The translations under genes and the position numbers were made by a program. Below are positions 57,445 to 64,000 of a stretch of 64,000 nt of DNA, piece after piece. The notes below the pieces were generated by a model that searched no databases, was not told the origin of the DNA, and saw only the letters and a list, made by a program, of their open reading frames with translations. The first letter of the stretch is position 1, and the number at the start of each line of letters is the position of its first letter. The stretch lies in NCBI GenBank assembly GCA_017577575.1, contig PKRG01000010.1:1-64000 (forward strand), read 5' to 3'. Source of the DNA: Acidimicrobiia bacterium (GTDB taxonomy: Bacteria; Actinomycetota; Acidimicrobiia; Spongiisociales; ZC4RG35).

Positions 57445-58911
57445 CTACCAGGACGCGGCGATGTACTTGATCTCGAGGAACTCCTTCATGCCCTCGTGAC
57501 CGCCTTCACGGCCGATCCCGGACTGCTTGACACCACCGAACGGGGCGGCGGGGTCCGAGATCAGGCCGCGGTTGATCCCCACCATTCCCGACTCCAGGGC
57601 CTCGGCCACCCGCAGCCCGCGGCTGAGGTCGCCCGTGTACAGGTAGGCGGCGAGACCGTGGATGGTGTCGTTGGCCATCGCCACCGCCTCCTCCTCGGAG
57701 CCGAAGGTGACGATGGGCGCCACCGGCCCGAAGATCTCCCGGCCGAGCACCTCCGCATCGGCCGGCACCCCGGCCAGCACGGTCGGCTCGAAGAAGAACC
57801 CGGGACGGTCGGGCGCCTTGCCGCCGGCGAGCACGTCACCGCCGGCGCCGGTGGCGAGCTCCACCGACTCGGCCATGTCCTCTTGGGCGCTCTCGTTGAT
57901 CAGCGGGCCCAGGTCCACGCCGGGGTCCATGCCCGGCCCGACCTTCACCGCCCGCATGCGGGCGGCGAACTTCTCCGCGAACGAGTCGGCCACCGCCTCG
58001 TGGACGAGGAACCGGTTGGCGGCGATGCAGGACTGGCCGCCGTTGCGCATCTTGGCGACCATCGCCCCGTCCACGGCGGCGTCGATGTCGGCGTCCTCGA
58101 ACACCAGGAACGGGGCGTTGCCGCCGAGCTCCATCGAGGTGGAGATGATCCGCTTCGACGCCTGTTCGAGCAGGGTACGCCCCACCTCGGTGGATCCGGT
58201 GAACGAGAGCTTGCGCACCCGCGGGTCGTCGAGCATCGCCGGAACCACCTCCGAGGACCGCCGGGACGGCACGACGTTGACCACTCCGGCAGGCACCCCG
58301 GCCTCCTCCATGAGCGCGGCGATCGCCAGCGCCGTCAGCGGGGTGTCCGACGCCGGCTTGAGGATCACCGTGCACCCGGCCGCCAGGGCCGGCCCGATCT
58401 TGCGGGTGGCCATGGCCGCCGGGAAGTTCCACGGGGTGATCAGCACCGAGATCCCGATCGGCTGGCCGATGGCGATGATCCGCTTGTCCCCTGCCGGGGC
58501 CAGTGTGATCGAGCCGTCGTTGCGAACCGCCTCCTCGGAGAACCAGCGGTAGAACTCGGCGGCGTAGGCGATCTCCGCCTTCGACTCGGCGAAGGTCTTG
58601 CCCATCTCGAGCACGATCAGCGAGGCGAGCTCGTCGGAGCGCTCGATCATCATCTCGAACGCCCGCCGCAGGATCTCGCCCCGCTGGCGAGGTGGAGTCG
58701 AAGCCCATGCTTCGGAAGCTGCCTCCGCCGCGTCGACGGCGGCGATCACGTCATCCCTCGAGGCGCTGGGGACCGACGCCACCGGCTCGCCCGTGGACGG
58801 ATCGAGCACGTCGATCTCGGCGCCGTCCGAGGCCTCGCGCCACTCGCCACCGATCAGAAGGCGATCGTGGCCTTCCTTCTTCATCCGTTCGAGGAGGGGG
58901 TTGTCGCTCAT
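57445..58911 (-). CDS. NAD(P)-dependent aldehyde dehydrogenase, succinate-semialdehyde dehydrogenase-like
   Basis: A 488-residue aldehyde dehydrogenase. The catalytic Cys295 is in GGQSCIAANR, the general base Glu261 in MELGGNAP, and the cofactor motif is FTGSTEVGR. The C-terminal PFGGVKQSGIGREGG is that of the GabD-like group, so succinate semialdehyde or a similar short acid semialdehyde is the likely substrate. It lies between HIBADH (2-bp gap) and RidA (10 bp) in one operon. Confidence 0.93.
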   Translation of the reverse strand: MSDNPLLERMKKEGHDRLLIGGEWREASDGAEIDVLDPSTGEPVASVPSASRDDVIAAVDAAEAASEAWASTPPRQRGEILRRAFEMMIERSDELASLIVLEMGKTFAESKAEIAYAAEFYRWFSEEAVRNDGSITLAPAGDKRIIAIGQPIGISVLITPWNFPAAMATRKIGPALAAGCTVILKPASDTPLTALAIAALMEEAGVPAGVVNVVPSRRSSEVVPAMLDDPRVRKLSFTGSTEVGRTLLEQASKRIISTSMELGGNAPFLVFEDADIDAAVDGAMVAKMRNGGQSCIAANRFLVHEAVADSFAEKFAARMRAVKVGPGMDPGVDLGPLINESAQEDMAESVELATGAGGDVLAGGKAPDRPGFFFEPTVLAGVPADAEVLGREIFGPVAPIVTFGSEEEAVAMANDTIHGLAAYLYTGDLSRGLRVAEALESGMVGINRGLISDPAAPFGGVKQSGIGREGGHEGMKEFLEIKYIAASW

Positions 58912-58913
58912 GC

Positions 58914-59849
58914 TCAGCTCAATCCGTCGGAGACTTCTCGGTTCTCGGGCTCGATCTTACGGCCCGCTCCCTCGGCGAGACGCGAGAGCAGCGCCGCGAA
59001 GTCCAGGTCTCCGTAGCCCTGGCCGATGCCGTCGATCACGATCTGATGGACGAGAGCCGTGGTCGGGAGGGGGACGTTGAGCTCCCGGCCGGCGGCGAGG
59101 CCCAACTCCAGGTCCTTGCGGAGGAGGTGCCAGGTGAACGTGGGCGGCTCGTACTCGAGGTTCACGTAGGCCGGGGTCTTGTACCGCGTGAACGTGGAGC
59201 CCATGACGCTGTCGTTGAGGAACTCGAGGAAGTCGTAGCGGGACACGCCGGCGGCCTCGGCGAGGAGCGTGATCTCGGCCATCGACTGGGCGACCACGCC
59301 CAGCATGAGGTTGTGGCAGATCTTGACCAGACGGGCCTCGTCGCCGGGGCCCACGTAGGTGGCGCGGCGGCCGAACAGCTCGATGTAGGGGCGGGCAGTC
59401 TCCCAGGCGTCCTTCGGGCCGGACACCACCGCGGTCAGCTTGCCGGACTTGACCACCTTGGGGTTGCCGGAGACCGGCGCCGCCAGCACGGAGGTGCCCA
59501 CTTCCGCCGCCCGCCGGGTCAGCTCCTGGGAGGTGGTGGGGTCGATCGTGGTCGAGTCGACGAGGATCGAGGGCCGGACGTCGCCGGCGAGCACGCCGTT
59601 CTCCCCGAACGTCACCTCGAGGACGTCTTCGGGGCCGGCGACCATCGTGAACACGATGTCACGTCCGGCGAGGTCGGCCGGAGAGTCGACGACCGTGGCT
59701 CCCTTCTCGGCGAGAGGCTCGGCCTTGGAGCGGGTCCGGTTCCACACCCACAGGTCGACTCCAGCGTCCAGGAGCCGGCTGGCCAGCGCGAAGCCCATGC
59801 GGCCGGTTCCGATCCATCCCACCTCGTGCGGGAACTTCTCGTCGGTCAT
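58914..59849 (-). CDS. 3-hydroxyisobutyrate dehydrogenase-family oxidoreductase (2)
   Basis: A 311-residue beta-hydroxyacid dehydrogenase. Motifs: GTGRMGFALASRLLDAG, NRTRSKAE (Arg suggests NADP, as inference), substrate motif APVSGNP (124-130) and catalytic Lys176 in RLVKICHN. It shares the fold but only part of the sequence with the first copy at 35232. ATG at 59849 has GAGGAGTGAGG upstream; an ATG 13 codons earlier is possible. With the following aldehyde dehydrogenase it could take a hydroxyacid through a semialdehyde to an acid. A CAATCGTTTG site lies 59 bp upstream. Confidence 0.9.
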   Translation of the reverse strand: MTDEKFPHEVGWIGTGRMGFALASRLLDAGVDLWVWNRTRSKAEPLAEKGATVVDSPADLAGRDIVFTMVAGPEDVLEVTFGENGVLAGDVRPSILVDSTTIDPTTSQELTRRAAEVGTSVLAAPVSGNPKVVKSGKLTAVVSGPKDAWETARPYIELFGRRATYVGPGDEARLVKICHNLMLGVVAQSMAEITLLAEAAGVSRYDFLEFLNDSVMGSTFTRYKTPAYVNLEYEPPTFTWHLLRKDLELGLAAGRELNVPLPTTALVHQIVIDGIGQGYGDLDFAALLSRLAEGAGRKIEPENREVSDGLS

Positions 59850-59907
59850 CTCGACCTCACTCCTCTCTTCTCTCGTCTCGTCGAACAACCAAGGCTGGGC
59901 CAGCCCG

Positions 59908-59917
59908 CAATCGTTTG
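59908..59917. promoter_or_regulatory. LacI-type operator CAATCGTTTG
   Basis: It matches CAANCGNTTG in the gap between the divergent HIBADH operon and EamA gene, so it could serve both. Confidence 0.72.
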
Positions 59918-59978
59918 TAGTATCGTTCTTTTCTCGCGGGGAGACAAACGGCCAGGTTCACGAGGGAGACGGAGGGTG

Positions 59979-60857
59979 GTGAGCGGAGTCCTCTTCGCAG
60001 CGGGCGCGGGCATCGGATTCGGGGTTTTCCAGGCGGTCAACCGCCGCGCCAACCAGACGATGGACGCGTTCCGGGCGACCTTCCTCCTCCTCGTCATCGG
60101 CTCGGCGTCGCTCGCCCTGTTCTCGGCCGCCACCCGGGATCTCTCGGCGCTCTGGTCCGGCTCCCCTCGCGCCTACCTCTTCTTCGCCGGTGCCGGGATC
60201 GTGCACTTCTTCCTCGGCTGGACCTTCCTGAGCCTCAGCCAGCAGCAGGTCGGCGCGGCGACGACCGGCGCCGTCTTGGGATCCACTCCGCTGATCGGCT
60301 CGCTCCTGGCGGCCATCGTCCTCGCCGAGCCGCTGCGACCGCTGACCGCCGTCGGCATCCTGTTGGCGGCCGTCGGCGTCACCCTCCTGTCTCTGCGCCG
60401 CACTGCGTCCACGCAGCGGAAGGTGCCGTGGTTCGCCCTCGGCGCCGCCGCCTCGTGGGGGTCCAGCCCGCTGTTCATCCGCTGGGGCTTGGCGGATCTC
60501 GACGATCCGATCGTGGGCGTCACGTTCGGGTTGCTCGCCGCCACGGCCGTCTACGCCGTCGCCCTGGCCTTGTGGCGACGGCGGCGTCCCGCCGAGCCGA
60601 TCTCACGCGAGGGCCTGGCGTGGGTGACCGCCGCCGGCGTCCTGGTCGCCGCCTGCATCGCCCTCCAGTGGATCGCCTTCGACCGCACCGCCGTGGCCGT
60701 GGCGATCACGGTGATGCAGCTGTCGGCTCCGACAGTGGTCACCGTCGCCCCGCTGATCGTGAAGTCCGACACCGAGCGGCCGACTCCCTCGGTGATCCTG
60801 GGTATGGCGGCCGTCCTCTGCGGCTCCGTCGTGGTGGTTCTCGCCGGCACCGGGTGA
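59979..60857 (+). CDS. EamA/DMT-family transporter
   Basis: A 292-residue membrane protein with ten predicted helices in two EamA repeats (about 1-135 and 145-290). Repeat 1 ends in GAVLGSTPLIGSLLAAIVLAEPL, the typical EamA motif; repeat 2 has MQLSAPTVVTVAPLIV. DMT transporters export or import amino acids, nucleotides or other metabolites. GTG at 59979 has GGAG 4 nt upstream; the GTG just before it is an alternative. Its promoter region shares a LacI-type site with the divergent HIBADH operon, so it may move a compound of the pathway. Confidence 0.88.
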   Translation: MSGVLFAAGAGIGFGVFQAVNRRANQTMDAFRATFLLLVIGSASLALFSAATRDLSALWSGSPRAYLFFAGAGIVHFFLGWTFLSLSQQQVGAATTGAVLGSTPLIGSLLAAIVLAEPLRPLTAVGILLAAVGVTLLSLRRTASTQRKVPWFALGAAASWGSSPLFIRWGLADLDDPIVGVTFGLLAATAVYAVALALWRRRRPAEPISREGLAWVTAAGVLVAACIALQWIAFDRTAVAVAITVMQLSAPTVVTVAPLIVKSDTERPTPSVILGMAAVLCGSVVVVLAGTG

Positions 60858-60888
60858 CGACGACCCCGTCCCCGGGCCGCGGAGCATC

Positions 60889-60894
60889 TATTTT
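60889..60894 (+). promoter_or_regulatory. probable -10 element of LacI (2)
   Basis: TATTTT ends 9 nt before a GTG at 60904, with no Shine-Dalgarno. This suggests a leaderless transcript. Confidence 0.4.
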
Positions 60895-60903
60895 GTGGGC
60901 ATC

Positions 60904-61932
60904 GTGAGTGGCCGACCCACCCTCAAAGACGTCGCCCGGGAAGCGGGAGTCCACGTGTCGACTGCCTCGCGGGCCCTCAATCCCGCCACCCAGTCCGTGG
61001 TCAACCCCGAGACGCTCAAGCGCGTCGTCGAAGCCGCCGAGAGGCTCGGCTACCGCCCCCATCCCCTGGCCCGCGGTCTCCGCACCAACCAGACGATGTC
61101 GATCGGCATGGTCATCCCCGACGTCGAGAACCCGCTCTTCGGGCCGATCGTCGCCGGCGCCGAGTCGGTCCTCGTCGAGGAGGGCTACTCGCTCCTGATC
61201 GGCAACGCCGATCGCGGGATCGAGCATGCCGAGGCCGTGATCCAAGACATGATCGAGCGTCACGTCGATGGTCTCGTCCTCGCCACCGCCACCCGCGACG
61301 ACGGCCAGCTCGCCGCCGCCACCTCACAGGGGGTCCCGGTCGTGCTGGTCAACCGGACGACCGACCGCGGCGACGTGCCGGCGATCATCGGCGACGACCA
61401 CGCCGGCATCACCCTCGCCGTGGACCACCTGGTCTCGTTGGGACATCGCCGGATCGGCCACGTCGCCGGGCCGTCGTGGGTCTCGACCGGACACGATCGC
61501 CGCCAGGGCTTCGTCGCCGCCATGGAGCGCCATGGCCTCTACGCCGGCCCCGACGTGATCGAAGAGGCGGAGTGGTACCAGGTGGAGCCCGGCGCCGCCG
61601 CCGCCAGCGCCCTGCTCGAGCGCCACCCGGACACGACCGCCATCGTCGCCGCCAACGACCTCCTCGCCCTCGGCTGCTATCGGGCGATCCGGTCCCTGGG
61701 CAAGGAGGTCGGCTCCGACATCTCGGTGACCGGCTACAACGACATCCCCCTCCTCGACCTGATGCAGCCGCCGATGACGGCGGTGCGGGTCCCTCACCGC
61801 CAGATGGGGGCGGAGGCGGCCGCCACGCTGCTGGCCATGATCGCCGGGACCGAACACACCCGAGGCACCAAGCGCCTGACTCCCACCCTGGTGGTCCGGG
61901 GCTCTACCGCCCCTCCCCGGACGGCCTCCTGA
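60904..61932 (+). CDS. LacI-family transcriptional regulator (2)
   Basis: A 342-residue LacI/GalR regulator. HTH PTLKDVAREAGVHVSTASRA with hinge segment NPETLKRVVEAAERLGYRPH, then the effector domain (GMVIPDVENPLFGPIVAG, DDHAGITLAVDHLVSLGHRRIG, NDLLALGCYRAIR). The recognition helix nearly equals that of LacI (1), so both may bind CAANCGNTTG. GTG at 60904 is preferred from the -10 position; GTG at 60895 would add three residues. It lies 46 bp after EamA and 50 bp before the operator of transporter system 3. Confidence 0.93.
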   Translation: MSGRPTLKDVAREAGVHVSTASRALNPATQSVVNPETLKRVVEAAERLGYRPHPLARGLRTNQTMSIGMVIPDVENPLFGPIVAGAESVLVEEGYSLLIGNADRGIEHAEAVIQDMIERHVDGLVLATATRDDGQLAAATSQGVPVVLVNRTTDRGDVPAIIGDDHAGITLAVDHLVSLGHRRIGHVAGPSWVSTGHDRRQGFVAAMERHGLYAGPDVIEEAEWYQVEPGAAAASALLERHPDTTAIVAANDLLALGCYRAIRSLGKEVGSDISVTGYNDIPLLDLMQPPMTAVRVPHRQMGAEAAATLLAMIAGTEHTRGTKRLTPTLVVRGSTAPPRTAS

Positions 61933-61981
61933 TCCATTGGCGCGATCGCCACCGACGTGCGAAACTGGCGACGCCTCATCG

Positions 61982-61991
61982 CAATCGATTG
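61982..61991. promoter_or_regulatory. LacI-type operator CAATCGATTG
   Basis: A perfect palindrome matching CAANCGNTTG, 110 bp before the binding protein of transporter system 3 and upstream of TAGCAT (62018-62023), a possible -10. Confidence 0.72.
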
Positions 61992-62101
61992 TGACGGTCG
62001 GCTGCGATTTCGGGGCGTAGCATGGAAACCGGTTGACGTAGATCGGGCCAGACCCGGCCCGACGCAACCGACGAGGAGGACACCGACGTGAGGAGACCCC
62101 A

Positions 62102-63502
62102 ATGAGGAAACTCCGATGGACAGCACTGGTGGCGGTTCTCGCCATGGTGCTCGCGGCCTGCGGTGGCGGCGGTTCCGCCACTACCACTGCGGGCGACGGA
62201 GCCACCCCCACCACCGAGGGCGGCGCCGATACGACCCCGACCACCGGCGGCGAGACCACCGACACGGGCGGTGACGAGGCGCCGGAAGGCGACCCGATCG
62301 TGTTCGCTTCGTCGCTGCCTCTCACCGGCGAGTTCTCGATCACCGGCGCCAAGCACCGCGACGGCTACCAGTTCTGCGTGGACGAGATAAACGCCCGCGG
62401 CGGCCTCCTCGGCCGGCCGGTGGAGCTGCTGGTGGAGGACAACCGCTCCGACACCGAGGTGATCGTCACGCAGATGGAGCGGTTCATCAACGTCGACCAG
62501 GCCGATGTGCTGTTGGGGACCTTCTCCAGCCTCCTCGGCTTCCCCGCCTCGACGGTGGCGGAGCAGAACAACATGATCTACCCGATGCCGTCGTCGGCCG
62601 CCCTGCGGGTGTGGGAGCGCGGGTACCAGCACATCTTCTACTTCCAGGCGCTCCCCGGCGAGTACACCGGCAAGGCGATCCTCGACACCCTCGCCCACTA
62701 CAACGAGCAGGGCATCGTCGAAGAGATGCCGCAGACGGCGGCGGTCGTCTACGCCGACGACTTCTTCGCCGCCTCCATCGCCACCGGCCTCGTCGGCGGC
62801 GAGGTGGAGATCCCCGACACCGGCGAGGTCATCTCGCTGGCGCCCGGCTTCCTCGCCGAGAACGACATCGAGTTGGTGCTCGAGGAGGTGTGGCCCGTCG
62901 GCTACACCGACTGGATCACCATGGCGAACTCGATCCGCACCGCCGACGCCGACATGCTGATCGTGTCGAGCGCCTCGGTGGACGAGGTGATCGCCCTGGT
63001 CCAGGCGCTGCAGACCGTCGGCTACAGCCCCGACGTCCTCTACACCGCCCAGGGTGCCCAGTCCGAGTTCCAGGCGGCGCTGGGTGACGCCGCCGAGGGC
63101 ATCCTCATCCACTCGGTGTGGAGCCCGCTCGCCAACTTCGAGGGCGAGCTCGGCGGCGAGCCCTACACCAACGCCGACTTCGTGAACAACTACACCGAGG
63201 CCCACGGCACCCCGCCCGACGAGGACGAGGCGATTCCGTTCGCCGTGTGCCAGGGCGTCGAGCAGGCGATCCGGGCCACCGGCACCACCGACAACCTCCA
63301 GCTGAGCGAGTGGCTGCACTCCCGCACGCCGGAGGAGCCGGTGCGCACGATCCTCGGCGACTTCGTGTGGAACGAGAAGGGCCTCGCCGAGGGCAAGAGC
63401 TTCCTCGTCAACCAGTGGCAGAACGGCGAGTTGGAGTTCGTCTACCCGGTCGGCGAGTTCGAAGGCACGGTGGATCTCATCCACCCCAAGCCCGAGTGGT
63501 AG
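62102..63502 (+). CDS. ABC transporter substrate-binding lipoprotein (system 3; urea/amide-like)
   Basis: A 466-residue type I binding protein. The signal peptide ends in lipobox LAAC (about 17-20), followed by a Thr/Gly-rich linker (21-60) and IVFASSLPLTGEFSI. NARGGLLGRPVELLVEDNRS and the remaining domain fit the LivK/amide family. The ligand is unknown. ATG at 62102 has GAGGAGA about 8 nt upstream. It starts transporter system 3, whose ATPase follows after 82 bp containing a strong hairpin. Confidence 0.92.
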   Translation: MRKLRWTALVAVLAMVLAACGGGGSATTTAGDGATPTTEGGADTTPTTGGETTDTGGDEAPEGDPIVFASSLPLTGEFSITGAKHRDGYQFCVDEINARGGLLGRPVELLVEDNRSDTEVIVTQMERFINVDQADVLLGTFSSLLGFPASTVAEQNNMIYPMPSSAALRVWERGYQHIFYFQALPGEYTGKAILDTLAHYNEQGIVEEMPQTAAVVYADDFFAASIATGLVGGEVEIPDTGEVISLAPGFLAENDIELVLEEVWPVGYTDWITMANSIRTADADMLIVSSASVDEVIALVQALQTVGYSPDVLYTAQGAQSEFQAALGDAAEGILIHSVWSPLANFEGELGGEPYTNADFVNNYTEAHGTPPDEDEAIPFAVCQGVEQAIRATGTTDNLQLSEWLHSRTPEEPVRTILGDFVWNEKGLAEGKSFLVNQWQNGELEFVYPVGEFEGTVDLIHPKPEW

Positions 63503-63513
63503 AGACCCACATG

Positions 63514-63546
63514 GGTGGGGGGACCCGGCGACCGGGTCCCCCCACC
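63514..63546 (+). other. GC-rich intercistronic hairpin
   Basis: GGTGGGGGGACCCGG and CCGGGTCCCCCCACC form a perfect 15-bp stem around a CGA loop, 11 nt after the binding-protein stop. No U-run follows, so it looks like an mRNA-stabilising stem that keeps binding-protein message abundant relative to the downstream genes, rather than a full terminator. Confidence 0.65.
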
Positions 63547-63584
63547 TCCCATAAGATGGCCCGACCCCCGAAGATCCCCACCTG

Positions 63585-64000
<416 letters not shown>

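Noticed and set aside
35096..61991. The CAANCGNTTG sites as an IHF-like or replication (DnaA-box) motif.
   Set aside because: They are not TTATCCACA-like, lie singly before catabolic genes, and match the symmetric CG-centred form of LacI operators.

Overview
The window is high-GC bacterial DNA (roughly two-thirds G+C by eye), densely coding, with short overlaps inside operons and no tRNA, rRNA, IS element or CRISPR array that I could see. An actinobacterium is the best fit: it carries a GuaB3-type IMP dehydrogenase homologue, a PPOX/F420-type flavin protein, a LytR-CpsA-Psr protein and many GTG starts. Many genes also have a TANNNT hexamer 6-8 nt before the start codon, the arrangement of leaderless actinobacterial mRNAs. 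I cannot place it below phylum with confidence; an uncultured Acidimicrobiia-like lineage is a guess.

Bases 1-31,700 are mostly housekeeping: a TrpF-like protein, a PfkB kinase, small hydrolases, PcrA helicase, a histidine kinase and a CheA-like hybrid kinase, guaB3-guaA, trpS, cimA, a MetE-like protein, a molybdoenzyme, a decarboxylase and envelope or redox proteins. Three RNA-level controls stand out. trpS follows a 14-residue leader peptide with three consecutive Trp codons and a terminator hairpin. cimA (citramalate synthase, isoleucine pathway) follows a 12-residue leader peptide with four consecutive Ile codons and a terminator. A MetE-like gene follows a SAM-I riboswitch. Each control matches the amino acid of its target gene.

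Bases 31,700-64,000 form a large catabolic island. It holds two complete branched-chain-amino-acid/amide-type ABC transporters and the start of a third, an M24 creatinase-like protein in an operon with 2-oxoacid dehydrogenase E1 alpha and beta, two amidohydrolases, a bicupin, a zinc alcohol dehydrogenase, two 3-hydroxyisobutyrate dehydrogenase homologues, two ketopantoate-reductase homologues, two RidA-family proteins, an aldehyde dehydrogenase, an SDR-like protein, an EamA transporter and two LacI-family regulators. Sites of the form CAANCGNTTG, the core of LacI/PurR-type operators, lie in the intergenic regions before most of its transcription units. I infer one LacI regulon for uptake and oxidation of a small nitrogenous compound, probably an amide, ureide or amino-acid derivative. 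The sequence does not reveal the substrate.

Other oddities are a pair of long palindromes that share their base but differ, compensated, at the tip; a frameshifted DoxX gene; and several family members lacking textbook active-site residues (TrpF-like, SDR-like, M24 and both RidA proteins).
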